Positions 26,182 through 37,429 of a DNA stretch of 64,000 nt are shown one piece after another. The position numbers were made by a program, and so were the translations under genes. Source of the stretch: an uncultured beta proteobacterium. Its GTDB lineage: Bacteria > Pseudomonadota > Gammaproteobacteria > Burkholderiales > Burkholderiaceae_C. The stretch's first letter is position 1. Every line of letters starts with the position of its first letter. The stretch spans positions 1-64,000 of the forward strand of contig CAILZB010000058.1 of assembly GCA_903838565.1 (NCBI GenBank). Reading direction: 5' to 3'. The notes below the pieces were generated by a model, which was not told the DNA's origin, made no database searches, and saw nothing but the letters and a program-made list of their open reading frames with translations.

Positions 26182-27920
26182 GCCGCAGCATCCGTTATCA
26201 CTCGAGCCCGCTGTTGGCGAGCAAGACGCCGGTGTGGCGCAGCAAGTTCATCGTGGCGGCGATCGCCATAGGCTTCATCGGCCTGGCCGCGCGTGCCGCC
26301 TATGTGCAGGTGATCGACAACCAGTTCTTCCAGCACCAGGGCGAAGTCCGTTTCGGGCGCACGCTGGACTTGCCGGCGAACCGCGGCCGCATTCTCGACC
26401 GCAACGGTCTGATCCTGGCGTCGAGCGTGCCGTCTCCCAGCATCTGGGCGATCCCCGAGGACGTGGAGCGCGAGGGCGACAACCTGGCGCAACTGGCCAA
26501 GCTACTGGACTTGCCGCTGGCGGAGTTGAACAAGAAGCTCGAGAACGAAGACAAGACCTTTGTCTGGCTCAAGCGCCAGGTGGACGACGCCGTGGGCAAG
26601 CAGATTGCCACCCTCGGCATCAAGGGCGTGTACCAGCGCATGGAGTACAAGCGCCAGTACCCCGAAGGCGAGGCCGCCGCCCACGTGGTGGGATTCACCA
26701 ACGTCGAAGACCAGGGCCAGGAAGGCGTCGAGCTGGCATTCAACAAGGAACTCGCCGGGCACGCCGGCTCGCGTCGCGTCATCAAGGACCGCATGGGGCG
26801 CGTGGTGGAGGATGTGGGCGATACCCTGGCGCCCGCGGACGGCCCCGACCTGACGCTGAGCGTGGACAGCCGGGTGCAGTTCTTCGCCTACCAGAAACTG
26901 CGCGACGCGGTCATGCTGAACAAGGCCAAGGCGGGCAGCGTGGTGGTGCTGGACGCGGTCACGGGCGAAGTGCTGGCGCTGGCGAATTACCCCAGCTATG
27001 TGCCGGACAAGCGGCGCAATCTGAACGGCGAGCAGTTGCGCAACCGCGCGCTCACCGACACCTTCGAGCCGGGCTCGGTGATGAAACCCTTCACCATCGG
27101 CCTGGGGCTGGAAACCGGACGCGTCACGCCCAACACGCTGATCGACACCGGTCCCGGCAAGCTCACGCTGCACGGCGCGACCATTTCCGATTCGCACCCC
27201 AACGGTGTGCTCACGGTCGAAGGCGTGATCCAGAAGTCCAGCAACATCGGAACCACCAAGATCGCGATGCAGATGCAGCCGCGCGAAATGTGGGAAATCT
27301 TTTCGGCGGCGGGCTTTGGGCAGAAGCCGCAGATCAGTTTTCCGGGCGCGGTCTCGGGCCGCCTGCGGCCCTACAAGACCTGGCGCCCGATCGAACAGGC
27401 CACCATGTCCTACGGCTACGGCCTTTCGGCGTCGCTGTTCCAGATGGCGCACTCGTACACCGTGTTTTCGCACGACGGCGAGATCATCCCGGTGACCCTG
27501 CTGAAGAACGCGGAGCCGGCCGTGGGCGTGCGCGTGCTGTCGCAGCGCACCGCCGGCCAGGTGCGGCACATGCTGCAATTGGCGGCCGGCCCGGGCGGCA
27601 CCGGACCCAAGGCGCAGACCATCGGCTATTCGGTGGGCGGCAAGTCGGGCACGGCGTACAAGCTCATCGGCAAGAGCTATGGCAGCGACAAGAACCACAA
27701 ATACCGCGCCTGGTTTGTCGGCATGGCGCCGATCGAGCAGCCGCGCATCATCGTGGCCGTGATGGTAGACGAGCCCAGCGCCGGCCAGTACTTTGGCGGC
27801 GCCGTCGCGGCGCCCGTGTTCAGCGAAGTGGTGCAGCAGACCCTGCGCATGATGGGCGTGCAGCCCGACATGGACGTCAAGCCCCAAATCGTCGCCAACG
27901 CGGTCGAGGAGTCGTTCTGA
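26178..27920 (+). CDS. ftsI: Septal peptidoglycan transpeptidase FtsI (PBP3)
   Basis: Class B penicillin-binding protein (580 residues) that crosslinks septal peptidoglycan. It has an N-terminal membrane anchor (about 23-44), the pedestal domain with RGRILDRNGLILASS, and the transpeptidase domain. The active-site motifs are S300-V-M-K303, S354-S-N356 and K489-S-G-T492. It starts with GTG, overlapping the ftsL stop, and ends one base into the murE start codon. Confidence 0.98.
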   Translation: MSRSIRYHSSPLLASKTPVWRSKFIVAAIAIGFIGLAARAAYVQVIDNQFFQHQGEVRFGRTLDLPANRGRILDRNGLILASSVPSPSIWAIPEDVEREGDNLAQLAKLLDLPLAELNKKLENEDKTFVWLKRQVDDAVGKQIATLGIKGVYQRMEYKRQYPEGEAAAHVVGFTNVEDQGQEGVELAFNKELAGHAGSRRVIKDRMGRVVEDVGDTLAPADGPDLTLSVDSRVQFFAYQKLRDAVMLNKAKAGSVVVLDAVTGEVLALANYPSYVPDKRRNLNGEQLRNRALTDTFEPGSVMKPFTIGLGLETGRVTPNTLIDTGPGKLTLHGATISDSHPNGVLTVEGVIQKSSNIGTTKIAMQMQPREMWEIFSAAGFGQKPQISFPGAVSGRLRPYKTWRPIEQATMSYGYGLSASLFQMAHSYTVFSHDGEIIPVTLLKNAEPAVGVRVLSQRTAGQVRHMLQLAAGPGGTGPKAQTIGYSVGGKSGTAYKLIGKSYGSDKNHKYRAWFVGMAPIEQPRIIVAVMVDEPSAGQYFGGAVAAPVFSEVVQQTLRMMGVQPDMDVKPQIVANAVEESF

Positions 27921-29434
27921 TGCGAATCCTGCACACGCCCGAGCAAGCCGCGCAGTGGCTGCACAGCCGCGTCAGCGGCGAGTTGCGCACCGACAGCCGC
28001 CAGCTCAAGGCGGGCGACGGCTTCATCGCCTGGCCGGGTGCGGCCAGCGACGGCCGCCAGTACGTGGGCGCGGCGCTGGCTGCGGGCGCCGCGGCCTGTC
28101 TGGTCGAGCAGTCCGGTGTCGAGCGCTTCAACTTGGAGGGCGAAGCGATCTGCGCCTACCCCGGGCTCAAGGCCGATGCCGGCGCCATCGCCACCGAATA
28201 TTACGTCCACCCCAGCCGCGCCCTGGACGTGCTGGCCGTGACCGGCACCAATGGCAAGACCTCGACCACCTGGTGGCTGGCGCAGGCGCTGTCCCACCTG
28301 GCCGGAAGGGGTCGCGCCGGCTGCGGTCTGATCGGCACGCTGGGCGTGGGCGTGCCACCGTCTTCGGACGCGCTCGCCGACCCGTTGGCAGGCCTGGAAT
28401 CCACCGGCCTGACCACCCCTGACCCGGTGCTGCTGCAGCGGCAACTGCGCCGCTTTGTGGACCAGGGTCTGAAGGCCTGTGCAATCGAGGCCTCGTCCAT
28501 CGGCCTGGTTGAGCATCGGCTGGACGGAACGCGCATTCGCGTGGCGCTATTCACCAACTTCACCCAGGACCACCTCGACTACCACGGCGACATGGCGTCC
28601 TACTGGCGGGCCAAGGCGGCGCTGTTTGCCTGGCCTGGCCTGCAGGCCGCGGTGGTGAATGTGGACGACGAGCAGGGCGATGCTTTGGCCCAGACGCTGG
28701 GCGACCGCGGGCTGGATCTGTGGACTGTGTCCAGACAAAAACCGGCGCGCTTGCGCGCGCTGGACCTGGGCTATGACGCGCAGGGACTGCGCTTCACGCT
28801 GGCCGAGGGCGACGAGCGACAGCTCTTGCAGACCGCGCTGATCGGAGACTTCAACGTCTCCAATTTGCTGGGCGTGATCGCCGCGCTGCGCAGCCTGGGC
28901 ACGAGCCTGCAAGATGCGGTGCAGGCGTGCCGCCATCTGAGTCCGGTGCCGGGCCGCATGGACTGCCTGTCGTCGCCGGGCAAGCCGCTGGTGGTGGTGG
29001 ACTACGCGCATACGCCGGACGCACTGGACAAGGCGCTGACGGCGCTGCGCCCGCTGACGCAGCAGCGCGGCGGCCAGCTGTGGTGCGTGTTTGGCTGCGG
29101 CGGCGACCGCGACACGGCCAAGCGCCCGATGATGGCGGCCGTGGCGGAAAAAAATGCAGACAGCGTGGTGGTCACCAGTGACAACCCGCGCAGCGAAAAG
29201 CCCGAGGCCATCATCGCGCAGATCCTGCTGGGTCTGGGCCACAGCGCCGCCGTGCAGGTGCAGGCCGACCGGGCTCTGGCGATACGCCAGACGCTGGAGC
29301 AGGCGCAGGCCAACGACGTGGTGCTGATCGCCGGCAAGGGCCACGAAAGCACGCAGGAAGTGGCGGGAATCAAGCACCCGTTCTCCGACAAGGCGCAGGC
29401 CCTGGCCGCGCTCGCATCGAGGGCTTCGGCATGA
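27920..29434 (+). CDS. murE: UDP-MurNAc-tripeptide synthetase (meso-DAP-adding)
   Basis: Cytoplasmic Mur ligase (504 residues) that adds meso-diaminopimelate to UDP-MurNAc-L-Ala-D-Glu. It has the ATP-binding loop [28 protein letters not shown], and the VVDYAHTPDAL and GCGGDRDTAKRPMM segments. The DNPR motif (SDNPRSEKPEAII) marks meso-DAP rather than lysine specificity. The ATG shares one base with the ftsI stop, and its own stop overlaps the murF ATG. Confidence 0.98.
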   Translation: MRILHTPEQAAQWLHSRVSGELRTDSRQLKAGDGFIAWPGAASDGRQYVGAALAAGAAACLVEQSGVERFNLEGEAICAYPGLKADAGAIATEYYVHPSRALDVLAVTGTNGKTSTTWWLAQALSHLAGRGRAGCGLIGTLGVGVPPSSDALADPLAGLESTGLTTPDPVLLQRQLRRFVDQGLKACAIEASSIGLVEHRLDGTRIRVALFTNFTQDHLDYHGDMASYWRAKAALFAWPGLQAAVVNVDDEQGDALAQTLGDRGLDLWTVSRQKPARLRALDLGYDAQGLRFTLAEGDERQLLQTALIGDFNVSNLLGVIAALRSLGTSLQDAVQACRHLSPVPGRMDCLSSPGKPLVVVDYAHTPDALDKALTALRPLTQQRGGQLWCVFGCGGDRDTAKRPMMAAVAEKNADSVVVTSDNPRSEKPEAIIAQILLGLGHSAAVQVQADRALAIRQTLEQAQANDVVLIAGKGHESTQEVAGIKHPFSDKAQALAALASRASA

Positions 29435-30816
29435 TGACGCTGCAGCAGGCGCAAGCCTGGATCCCCGGCGCGCAGTTGGTGGGCGACGGCGCGACGGCGC
29501 TGCAGCGCGTGCACACCGACACGCGCACGCTGCAACGCGGCGACCTGTTTGTGGCGCTCAAGGGCGAGCGCTTCGATGCGAATGACTTCCTTGCCGCAGC
29601 CAGGGAAAAAGGCGCAGCCGCGGTGCTGTGTCACGCCAAGGCGCTGACGCAGTTGCAGCAGCTGGGCCTCCCTGGCCTGGTCGTAGCGGATACGCTGCTC
29701 GCGCTGGGGCAACTGGCCAGCGGCTGGCGCGCACAGTTCACGCTGCCGCTGATCGCGGTCACGGGCTCCAACGGCAAGACCACGGTGACGCAGATGATCG
29801 CCTCGATCCTGCGCGCCGCTGCGGGCGATGCAACGCTGGCGACGGCGGGCAACTTCAACAACGACATCGGCGTGCCGCTGACGCTGCTGCGCCTGCGTGC
29901 GCAGCACCAACTGGCCGTCGTGGAGTTGGGCATGAACCACCCCGGCGAAATCGCTTCGTTGGCGGCAATGGCGCGACCCACGGTGGCGCTGGTGAACAAC
30001 GCGCAGCGCGAGCACCAGGAGTTCATGGCCACGGTGCAGGCTGTGGCGCAAGAGAACGGCGCCGTCATCTCCGCACTCGACGCCACTGGCGTGGCCGTTT
30101 TTCCGGCGGACGACGCTTTCACGACGCTTTGGCAAACGCTGGCCGGGTCCCGCAAGGTGCTGCTCTTTGCCTTGGCCCAGGCCGACGTGTGCTGCCTTGA
30201 TTCCGCCTGGGCGCAGGGCGCCTGGCAAGTCACAGCGCGCACACCGGCGGGCGACCTGGGCTACGCGCTGCGGGTCGCGGGCCGGCACAACCTGAAGAAT
30301 TCGCTCGCCGCTGCCGCCTGCGCGCTGGCCGCGGGCGTGCCGCTGGCCGCCATCGCGCAGGGACTGAATGCCTTCGAACCGGTGAAGGGACGCAGCCGCG
30401 CGCTGAACGTGCGCATCCAGAACCGCAGCCTGACGCTGATCGACGACGCCTACAACGCGAACCCCGACTCGGTGCGCGCCGCGATCGAGCTGCTGGCCGA
30501 ATTGCCGGGCCCGCGACTGCTGGTGCTGGGCGACATGGGCGAGGTCGGCACCCAGGGGCCGCAGTTCCACGCCGAGGTCGGCGACTACGCGCGCCAGCTC
30601 GGCATCGATGCCGTGTTCACGCTCGGGGCGTTGGCGCGTCACGCCGGCGCGCGTCATTTCGACAGCGTGGAGGCGCTGGTTGCGGCGGTGCTTGAGCTCT
30701 TGCCGCTGACACAAAGCGTGCTCGTCAAGGGCTCGCGCTTCATGAAGATGGAACGCGTGGTCGCGGCCATCCAGGCCTCGGAACACATTCATCAGGAGGC
30801 ATCCCATGCTGCTTAG
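29431..30816 (+). CDS. murF: UDP-MurNAc-tripeptide--D-Ala-D-Ala ligase
   Basis: Mur ligase (461 residues) that adds the D-Ala-D-Ala dipeptide to complete the UDP-MurNAc-pentapeptide. It has the ATP loop [13 protein letters not shown], the [13 protein letters not shown] and [11 protein letters not shown] motifs, then [16 protein letters not shown] and [17 protein letters not shown]. It begins in an ATGA overlap with murE and overlaps mraY by 11 bases. Confidence 0.98.
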   Translation: MMTLQQAQAWIPGAQLVGDGATALQRVHTDTRTLQRGDLFVALKGERFDANDFLAAAREKGAAAVLCHAKALTQLQQLGLPGLVVADTLLALGQLASGWRAQFTLPLIAVTGSNGKTTVTQMIASILRAAAGDATLATAGNFNNDIGVPLTLLRLRAQHQLAVVELGMNHPGEIASLAAMARPTVALVNNAQREHQEFMATVQAVAQENGAVISALDATGVAVFPADDAFTTLWQTLAGSRKVLLFALAQADVCCLDSAWAQGAWQVTARTPAGDLGYALRVAGRHNLKNSLAAAACALAAGVPLAAIAQGLNAFEPVKGRSRALNVRIQNRSLTLIDDAYNANPDSVRAAIELLAELPGPRLLVLGDMGEVGTQGPQFHAEVGDYARQLGIDAVFTLGALARHAGARHFDSVEALVAAVLELLPLTQSVLVKGSRFMKMERVVAAIQASEHIHQEASHAA

Positions 30817-31984
30817 TCTGGCCCAATGGCTGCAGACGCTCTCGCCCGACTACGGTTTCTTCCGGGTGTTCCAGTACCTCACGTTTCGCGCCGTCATGGC
30901 TGCGCTCACAGCCTTGCTGATCGGCCTGTTCGCCGGGCCGGCGGTGATCCGGCATCTGACCTCGCTCAAGATCGGCCAGCCGATCCGCGGCTACGGCATG
31001 GCCTCGCACCAGAGCAAGAGCGGCACACCCACCATGGGCGGCGTGCTGGTGCTGCTGGCCATCGCGATTTCCACGCTGCTGTGGGTCGATCTGACGAACC
31101 GCTTCGTCTGGATCGTGTTGATCGTGACCCTGGGTTTTGGCGCCATCGGCTGGGTCGATGACTGGCGCAAGGTGGTGCACAAGGACCCCGAAGGCATGCG
31201 CTCGCGCGAGAAGTATTTCTGGCAATCGGTGGTCGGCCTGCTGGCCGCGCTCTACCTGGTGTTCAGCATTTCGGAAAACTCCAATATGCGCGTGCTGGAG
31301 CTGTTCTTCCGCTGGGTGCAATCGGGCTTTGACGTGAACCTGCCGCCCAAGGCAGGGCTCTTCGTTCCCTTCTTCAAGGAGGTGAACTATCCGCTGGGCG
31401 TGCTGGGTTTCGTGATCCTGTCGTACCTGGTGATCGTGGGGTCGAGCAACGCGGTGAACCTCACCGATGGTCTGGACGGCCTGGCCATCATGCCGGTGGC
31501 GATGGTGGGCGGCTCGCTCGGTCTTTTCGCCTACGTCACAGGCAGCGCCGTGTACTCCAAATACCTGTTCATGCCGCACATCACCGGCTCGGGCGAGCTG
31601 CTGGTCTTTTGCATGGCCATGGCCGGCGCCAGTCTGGCGTTCCTGTGGTTCAACACGCATCCGGCGCAGGTGTTCATGGGCGACGTGGGTGCGCTGGCGT
31701 TGGGCGCGGCGCTGGGCACCGTCGCGGTGATCGTGCGCCAGGAAATCGTGCTGTTCGTGATGGGCGGCGTGTTCGTGGCCGAGGCGCTGTCGGTGATGGT
31801 GCAGGTGGGCTGGTTCAAGTACACCAAAAGGAAATACGGCGAGGGCCGGCGCATCCTGAAGATGGCGCCGCTGCATCACCATTTCGAAAAAATCGGCTGG
31901 GCCGAAACGCAGGTGGTCGTGCGTTTCTGGATCATCACGATCCTGTTGTGCCTGGTCGGCCTGTCCACGCTGAAACTGCGCTGA
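30806..31984 (+). CDS. mraY: Phospho-MurNAc-pentapeptide translocase MraY
   Basis: Integral membrane enzyme (392 residues, about ten helices) that moves phospho-MurNAc-pentapeptide onto undecaprenyl phosphate to make lipid I. Signature segments are [25 protein letters not shown] (Asp-Asp), [13 protein letters not shown] and the His-rich [20 protein letters not shown] at 30795-30800 precedes the ATG inside the murF end. Confidence 0.98.
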   Translation: MLLSLAQWLQTLSPDYGFFRVFQYLTFRAVMAALTALLIGLFAGPAVIRHLTSLKIGQPIRGYGMASHQSKSGTPTMGGVLVLLAIAISTLLWVDLTNRFVWIVLIVTLGFGAIGWVDDWRKVVHKDPEGMRSREKYFWQSVVGLLAALYLVFSISENSNMRVLELFFRWVQSGFDVNLPPKAGLFVPFFKEVNYPLGVLGFVILSYLVIVGSSNAVNLTDGLDGLAIMPVAMVGGSLGLFAYVTGSAVYSKYLFMPHITGSGELLVFCMAMAGASLAFLWFNTHPAQVFMGDVGALALGAALGTVAVIVRQEIVLFVMGGVFVAEALSVMVQVGWFKYTKRKYGEGRRILKMAPLHHHFEKIGWAETQVVVRFWIITILLCLVGLSTLKLR

Positions 31985-31988
31985 CGGC

Positions 31989-33590
31989 ATGAACAACCTC
32001 AACGGTCAGCACGTCTTGATTCTGGGCCTGGGCCACTCCGGCCTGGCGATGGCGCGCTGGTGCGACCGCTGCGGCGCCAGGGTGACGGTGGCCGACACGC
32101 GCGCACAGCCGCCCCAGCTCGAGGCCCTGCAGCGTGAACTGCCCGATGCGCGCTTTGTGCACGGCGCGCTGGACGCGTCGCTGCTGCTGGGAAGCGACGT
32201 GCGCGCGCTGTTCAAGAGTCCGGGGCTGGCGCCGGCCGAGGTGGCGGGCGTGGTGTCTGCGGCCCGCGAACAGGGCCTGTGGGTGGGCGGCGAATTGAGC
32301 CTGTTTGCGCAAGCCTTGGCGGATCTGAAGGAATCGAATTCCTACAGCCCGCAGGTGCTGGCGGTGACCGGGACGAATGGCAAGACCACGGTCACTGCGC
32401 TCACCGCCCAACTGGTGGAGCGCGCCGGCAAAAGCGTGGTGGCCGCGGGCAACATCGGCCCCACGCTGCTGGACACGCTCCGAGAGAAGCTCGACGCCGC
32501 CCGCCTTAAACCTGACCCTCTCCCAGAGGGTGAAAACGGCCCTCAAGGCGAGCCTCTCGAAAATACCTTGCCCGAAGTCTGGGTGCTGGAGCTTTCGAGT
32601 TTTCAGCTCGACGACGCCAGCAGCTTTGAGCCGACCGCGGCGACGGTGCTCAACATCAGTCAGGACCATCTGGACTGGCACGGCAGCATGGACGCCTACG
32701 TCGCGGCCAAGGCCAGGGTGTTTGGCAAGCAGGGTCTGATGCTGCTCAATCGCGACGAGCCCCTGGTCATGGCGATGCTGGAAGCCCCGGTCGCGGTGGC
32801 CGCGAGTGGCAGGGGTCGCCCGGTGCGCCTGCAGCAGCGCAGTTGGGCCAGCTTTGGTGCCGACATGCCTCAGCGGCCTGGCGACTTCGGCATCGAAGTG
32901 GTCAACGGCATGGCCTGGCTGGTGCGCGCCATGGAGGCCGATGAAACGATCAAGGTCAAACGGGGGGGAGAGCAGCCCGAACTGCACATCCAGCGCCTGA
33001 TGCCGGCCGACGCGCTGCGCATTCGCGGCCGCCACAACGCGGTCAACGCGCTGGCGGCGCTGGCGTTGGCCACGGCAGCCGGTTGCGGCCTGGCGGCCAC
33101 GCTGCACGGCCTGCGCGAATACCGCGGCGAGCCGCATCGGGTGCAGCCCGTAGGCATGCTGGCCGAGGTGGAGTACTTCGATGACAGCAAGGGAACGAAC
33201 GTGGGCGCCACGGTCGCCGCGCTCGCCGGCCTGGGCGCAGACCGGCGCGTGGTTGTGATTTTGGGCGGCGAGGGCAAGGGCCAGGACTTCGCGCCATTGG
33301 CGGCACCAGTCGCGCAATACGGCCGCGCCGTGGTGTTGATCGGCCGCGACGCACCGCTGATCCGCGCCGCGCTGGAATCCACCGGCGTGCCGCTGTTGCA
33401 GGCCGAGTCGATGGCGCGGGCGGTGCAGATGGCGCAGCAGAGCGCACAGACGGGCGACGCGGTGTTGCTGTCGCCCGCGTGCGCCAGCTTTGACATGTTC
33501 AACAACTACGAGCACCGGGCGCAGGTGTTCGTGCAGGCGCTGCAGGAACTGGCAACGGAATCGGGCGCGGTATGGGAGGCGCAGGAATGA
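31989..33590 (+). CDS. murD: UDP-MurNAc-L-alanine--D-glutamate ligase, with an insertion
   Basis: MurD adds D-glutamate to UDP-MurNAc-L-Ala. The ATP loop [11 protein letters not shown] (126-136), [47 protein letters not shown] and [12 protein letters not shown] are all present. At 533 residues it is about 95 longer than the E. coli enzyme. One insertion at about 167-194 is Pro/Glu/Gly-rich and contains a DNA hairpin (32515-32531). Another extra stretch lies near residues 278-320. It overlaps ftsW as ATGA. Confidence 0.96.
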   Translation: MNNLNGQHVLILGLGHSGLAMARWCDRCGARVTVADTRAQPPQLEALQRELPDARFVHGALDASLLLGSDVRALFKSPGLAPAEVAGVVSAAREQGLWVGGELSLFAQALADLKESNSYSPQVLAVTGTNGKTTVTALTAQLVERAGKSVVAAGNIGPTLLDTLREKLDAARLKPDPLPEGENGPQGEPLENTLPEVWVLELSSFQLDDASSFEPTAATVLNISQDHLDWHGSMDAYVAAKARVFGKQGLMLLNRDEPLVMAMLEAPVAVAASGRGRPVRLQQRSWASFGADMPQRPGDFGIEVVNGMAWLVRAMEADETIKVKRGGEQPELHIQRLMPADALRIRGRHNAVNALAALALATAAGCGLAATLHGLREYRGEPHRVQPVGMLAEVEYFDDSKGTNVGATVAALAGLGADRRVVVILGGEGKGQDFAPLAAPVAQYGRAVVLIGRDAPLIRAALESTGVPLLQAESMARAVQMAQQSAQTGDAVLLSPACASFDMFNNYEHRAQVFVQALQELATESGAVWEAQE

Positions 33591-34831
33591 GTGCTGCCCT
33601 GTCCCGTCTGTCGCTCTGGTTTGGCGCTGCAGCGCGCGCCAAGCCATTGCCGGTGCGTGGCATGAACGGCTTGCGCGCTCCGCTTTCGGCGACACAGGGT
33701 GCGGGCGTGGACCAGGCCTTGGTGTGGGTCACCGTGGCCCTGCTGGCCTGGGGCTTGGTGATGGTGTATTCGGCGTCGATCGCTATCCCCGACAACCCCA
33801 GGTTCTCCAAGTACGCGCACAACTATTTTCTGCTGCGGCATCTGCTGTTTCTGGCCATGGCCTTTGTTGCCGCGCTGCTCACCTTCCAGGTGCCGATGTC
33901 GGTCTGGGAGAAGGTCGCTCCCTGGCTGTTCGTGGCGTCGCTGGTGCTGCTGGCGGCCGTGCTGTTGCCCTTCGTCGGCAAGGCCGTGAATGGTGCGCGG
34001 CGCTGGATCGGATTGGGATTCATGAGCTTTCAGCCGTCCGAACTGGCCAAGTTTGCGGTGCTGCTGTACGCGGCCAACTACATGGTGCGCAAGATGGAAG
34101 TGAAGGAGAACTTCATGCGCGCCGTGGCGCCGATGGGTACGGCCGTGGCCGTGATCGGCGTGCTGCTGCTGGCCGAACCCGACATGGGCGCCTTCATGGT
34201 GATCGCCGTGATCGCCATGGGCATTCTCTTTTTGGGCGGCGTGAACGCGCGCATGTTCTTCCTTATCACCGCCGTGCTGCTGGTGGCCTTCGGCTTGATG
34301 ATTGCCCTGTCGGACTGGCGGCGCGAACGGATCTTTGCCTACCTCGATCCCTGGAGTGAAAAGCATGCCCTGGGCAAGGGCTACCAACTGTCGCACTCGC
34401 TCATCGCCATCGGCCGTGGCGAAATTTTCGGCGTGGGGCTGGGCGGCAGTGTGGAAAAGCTGAACTGGCTGCCCGAGGCGCACACCGACTTCCTGCTGGC
34501 CGTGATCGGCGAGGAGTTCGGCTTGATCGGCGTGCTGTGCGTGATCGGCCTGTTCCTGTGGATGACGCGTCGCATCATGCACATCGGGCGTCAGGCGATC
34601 GCGCTGGACCGCGTTTTTTCCGGCTTGGTGGCGCAAGGCGTGGGCATCTGGATCGGCTTTCAGTCCTTCATCAACATGGGCGTGAACCTCGGCGCCCTGC
34701 CCACCAAGGGCCTGACCCTGCCGCTCATGAGCTACGGCGGCTCCGCCATCCTGCTCAACCTCATCTCCCTCGCCGTGGTCCTGCGCGTGGACCTGGAAAA
34801 CAAGAAACTGATGCACGGAGGGCGATTGTGA
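33587..34831 (+). CDS. ftsW: Septal peptidoglycan glycosyltransferase FtsW
   Basis: SEDS-family polymerase (414 residues from the ATG at 33587; about ten helices) that works with FtsI at the septum. Landmarks are [68 protein letters not shown] and [15 protein letters not shown]. The start overlaps the murD stop (ATGA) and follows CAGGA. A start 15 bases earlier is possible. Confidence 0.97.
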   Translation: MSAALSRLSLWFGAAARAKPLPVRGMNGLRAPLSATQGAGVDQALVWVTVALLAWGLVMVYSASIAIPDNPRFSKYAHNYFLLRHLLFLAMAFVAALLTFQVPMSVWEKVAPWLFVASLVLLAAVLLPFVGKAVNGARRWIGLGFMSFQPSELAKFAVLLYAANYMVRKMEVKENFMRAVAPMGTAVAVIGVLLLAEPDMGAFMVIAVIAMGILFLGGVNARMFFLITAVLLVAFGLMIALSDWRRERIFAYLDPWSEKHALGKGYQLSHSLIAIGRGEIFGVGLGGSVEKLNWLPEAHTDFLLAVIGEEFGLIGVLCVIGLFLWMTRRIMHIGRQAIALDRVFSGLVAQGVGIWIGFQSFINMGVNLGALPTKGLTLPLMSYGGSAILLNLISLAVVLRVDLENKKLMHGGRL

Positions 34832-34904
34832 GTTTCTTGTTTCTGCAAAATAAGAACAGCGCGCCAGCGCTGAGGATGCGGTATGCAACCCTCATGCACG
34901 GAGG
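34811..34904 (+). repeat. Short direct repeat flanking the ftsW-murG gap
   Basis: ATGCACGGAGG occurs at 34811-34821 (end of ftsW) and again at 34894-34904, just before the murG ATG at 34911, where GGAGG acts as its ribosome-binding site. The copies start 83 bases apart. The 79-base gap thus looks like a duplication or insertion that rebuilt the murG initiation region. Confidence 0.5.
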
Positions 34905-34910
34905 CCGTGT

Positions 34911-35990
34911 ATGAACCAGAAATGTGCTCTGGTGATGGCTGGCGGAACCGGAGGCCACATCTTCCCGGGCCTGGCCGTGGCTGAAGCCTTGCGCGAGCGC
35001 GGCTGGCGCGTGCATTGGCTCGGCGGCAAGGGCGGCTTGAACGCACCCAGCATGGAAAGCCAGCTCGTTCCCCAACGCGGTTTTGCGTTTGAAGGCGTCG
35101 ATTTTTCCGGTGTGCGCGGCAAGGGTCTGCGCACCCTGATACTGTTGCCGCTGCGCCTGCTCAAGGCGTTCTGGCAAAGCCTGGCGGTGCTGCGGCGCGT
35201 GCGGCCCGACGTGGTCGTTGGCCTGGGCGGCTACATCACTTTTCCGGCGGGACTCACGGCCGCGCTGACTGGCAGGCCGCTGCTGCTGCACGAGCAGAAT
35301 TCGGTGGCTGGCATGGCGAACAAGCTGCTGTCGCTGGTGGCCCGGCGCGTGTTCACCGCCTTCCCCGACGCGTTGAAGAAAGCCCAATGGATCGGCAACC
35401 CGCTGCGCAGCGCCTTCATGCAGCAGGCCGATCCGCAGGCGCGCTTTGCCGCACGCACCGGTCCGCTGAAATTGCTGGTGGTGGGCGGCAGCCTGGGGGC
35501 ACGCGCTCTGAACGAGATTGTTCCCAAGGCGCTGGCGCTGTTGCCGCCAACGCAGCGTCCCACTGTGCTGCATCAGAGCGGTGCCAAGCAGATCGACGAG
35601 CTGCGCGCAAACTATGCCGCCGCCGGCGTCACGGCCGAACTCACGCCCTTCATTGACGACACGGCAACCGCCTTTGCCGACGCGGACATCATCATCTGCC
35701 GCGCCGGCGCGAGCACCGTCACCGAGATTGCGGCCACCGGGGCCGCGGCCATCTTTGTTCCCTTTCCCGCTGCAGTGGACGACCATCAGACCACGAACGC
35801 GCAGTTCCTGGTGCGCTCGGGCGGCGGCTGGCTCATGCCGCAAGCGACGTTGACGGCGCAGTCGCTGGCGCACACGCTGTCCGGCTTGACGCGCGCCGAG
35901 CTTTTGCAAAAAGCGCAGCAGGCCAAAGCGCTGCAAAAGTTGGGCGCAACCGCTGCGGTGGTGCAGGCCTGCGAGGAGCTGGCCGAATGA
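34911..35990 (+). CDS. murG: UDP-GlcNAc--lipid I N-acetylglucosaminyltransferase
   Basis: Membrane-associated GT-B glycosyltransferase (359 residues) that converts lipid I to lipid II. It has the N-terminal Gly-rich loop [47 protein letters not shown], the second Gly-rich loop [13 protein letters not shown], and the nucleotide-binding [15 protein letters not shown]. The ribosome-binding site GGAGG lies seven bases before the ATG. It overlaps murC as ATGA. Confidence 0.98.
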   Translation: MNQKCALVMAGGTGGHIFPGLAVAEALRERGWRVHWLGGKGGLNAPSMESQLVPQRGFAFEGVDFSGVRGKGLRTLILLPLRLLKAFWQSLAVLRRVRPDVVVGLGGYITFPAGLTAALTGRPLLLHEQNSVAGMANKLLSLVARRVFTAFPDALKKAQWIGNPLRSAFMQQADPQARFAARTGPLKLLVVGGSLGARALNEIVPKALALLPPTQRPTVLHQSGAKQIDELRANYAAAGVTAELTPFIDDTATAFADADIIICRAGASTVTEIAATGAAAIFVPFPAAVDDHQTTNAQFLVRSGGGWLMPQATLTAQSLAHTLSGLTRAELLQKAQQAKALQKLGATAAVVQACEELAE

Positions 35991-37429
35991 AACACGCCGC
36001 TCGCCACATCCACTTTGTCGGCATCGGCGGCGCCGGCATGTCGGGCATCGCCGAGGTACTGCTCAACCTGGGCTATGCCGTTTCGGGCTCGGACCAGTCC
36101 GACAGCGCGACGCTGCAGCGCCTGGCTTCACTGGGCATCAAGACCAGCGTCGGTCACGCAGCGCCGCAGGTGGCCGGTGCGGATGTGGTGGTGACGTCGA
36201 CGGCGGTGCACGCCGACAACCCCGAGGTGCTGGCTGCGCGAGAGCAGGGCATTCCGGTGGTCGCGCGCTCGCTCATGCTGGCCGAGTTGATGCGTCATCG
36301 CAGGGGCATTGCCATCGCCGGAACGCACGGCAAGACCACCACCACCAGCCTGGTCGCCAGTGTGCTGGCCGACGGCGGCCTGGACCCGAGCTTTGTCATC
36401 GGCGGGCGCCTGAACAGCGCAGGAGCGAATGCGCGGCTAGGGCAGGGCGACACCATCGTGGTCGAAGCCGACGAGTCGGACGCTTCGTTCCTGAACCTGC
36501 TGCCGGTGCTGGCGGTGGTGACCAACATCGACGCCGACCACATGGAAACCTATGGCCACGACTTCGGGCAACTCAAAGCCGCGTTCGTGAGTTTCCTCAA
36601 TCGTATGCCGTTCTATGGCACGGCGGTGCTGTGCACCGACGATGCGGCGGTGCGCGAGATCGTGCCGAAGGTCAACTGCCGGGTCGTCAGCTATGGCTTC
36701 GACGAAGACGCGCAGCTTCGCGCCGTCGACGTTCAGGCGGTCGGCACGCAGATGAAGTTCACGGTGCAACGGCGGGCCACGGCACGCGGCGCAGCGTTGC
36801 CGGATCTGCCTGTGCTGCTGAATCTGGCGGGCCGCCACAACGTGCTCAACGCGCTGGCCGCGATCGGCATTGCCCAGACACTCGGCGTCGGCGATGCGGC
36901 CGTGCAGACGGCATTGGCAAGTTTCCAGGGCGTGGGGCGACGCTTCCAGAGCCATGGCGAAGTGAGCGCCGCATCCGGAGGCACCTTCACGCTGATCGAG
37001 GACTACGGTCATCACCCGGTGGAGATGGTGGCGACGCTGGCCGCCGCGCGCGGCGCCTTTGCGGGGCGGCGCCTGCTGCTGGCGTTTCAGCCCCATCGCT
37101 ACACCCGCACGCGCGACTGTTTCGACGACTTCGTCAAGGTCCTGGGCCAGGCCGATCTGGTGCTTTTGTCCGAGGTTTACGCGGCGGGCGAGGCGCCCAT
37201 CGCCGGCGCCGACGGCCGCTCGCTGGCGCAAGCCGTGCGCGCGGCGGGTGCCGTGGAGCCGGTGTTCGTTGACGATATCGCGGCCATGGCGAGCGCGATT
37301 GCGCAGCACGCCCGCGCCGGTGATGTGGTGCTGTGCATGGGGGCGGGCTCCATCGGCTCCGTGCCTGCGCGCGTGCTGGAACTGATGCAGCCGGATGCCG
37401 CGCAAAAGTCTGAAGGAGTGTTGCAGTGA
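35987..37429 (+). CDS. murC: UDP-MurNAc--L-alanine ligase
   Basis: First Mur ligase (480 residues), which adds L-Ala to UDP-MurNAc. Motifs are [17 protein letters not shown] (nucleotide-sugar loop), [13 protein letters not shown] (ATP loop), [38 protein letters not shown] and [14 protein letters not shown]. It overlaps murG at its start and ddlB at its end (GTGA). Confidence 0.98.
   Translation: MKHAARHIHFVGIGGAGMSGIAEVLLNLGYAVSGSDQSDSATLQRLASLGIKTSVGHAAPQVAGADVVVTSTAVHADNPEVLAAREQGIPVVARSLMLAELMRHRRGIAIAGTHGKTTTTSLVASVLADGGLDPSFVIGGRLNSAGANARLGQGDTIVVEADESDASFLNLLPVLAVVTNIDADHMETYGHDFGQLKAAFVSFLNRMPFYGTAVLCTDDAAVREIVPKVNCRVVSYGFDEDAQLRAVDVQAVGTQMKFTVQRRATARGAALPDLPVLLNLAGRHNVLNALAAIGIAQTLGVGDAAVQTALASFQGVGRRFQSHGEVSAASGGTFTLIEDYGHHPVEMVATLAAARGAFAGRRLLLAFQPHRYTRTRDCFDDFVKVLGQADLVLLSEVYAAGEAPIAGADGRSLAQAVRAAGAVEPVFVDDIAAMASAIAQHARAGDVVLCMGAGSIGSVPARVLELMQPDAAQKSEGVLQ

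Noticed and set aside
26234-27919. Long open stretch in frame with murE, continuous back through ftsI
   Set aside because: It lies in a shifted frame over ftsI and encodes Arg/Gly/Ala-rich sequence with no family features. murE starts at 27920, where the Mur ligase sequence begins.
29002-30807. 601-residue open frame antisense to murE and murF
   Set aside because: Shadow of well-conserved Mur ligase genes on the plus strand.
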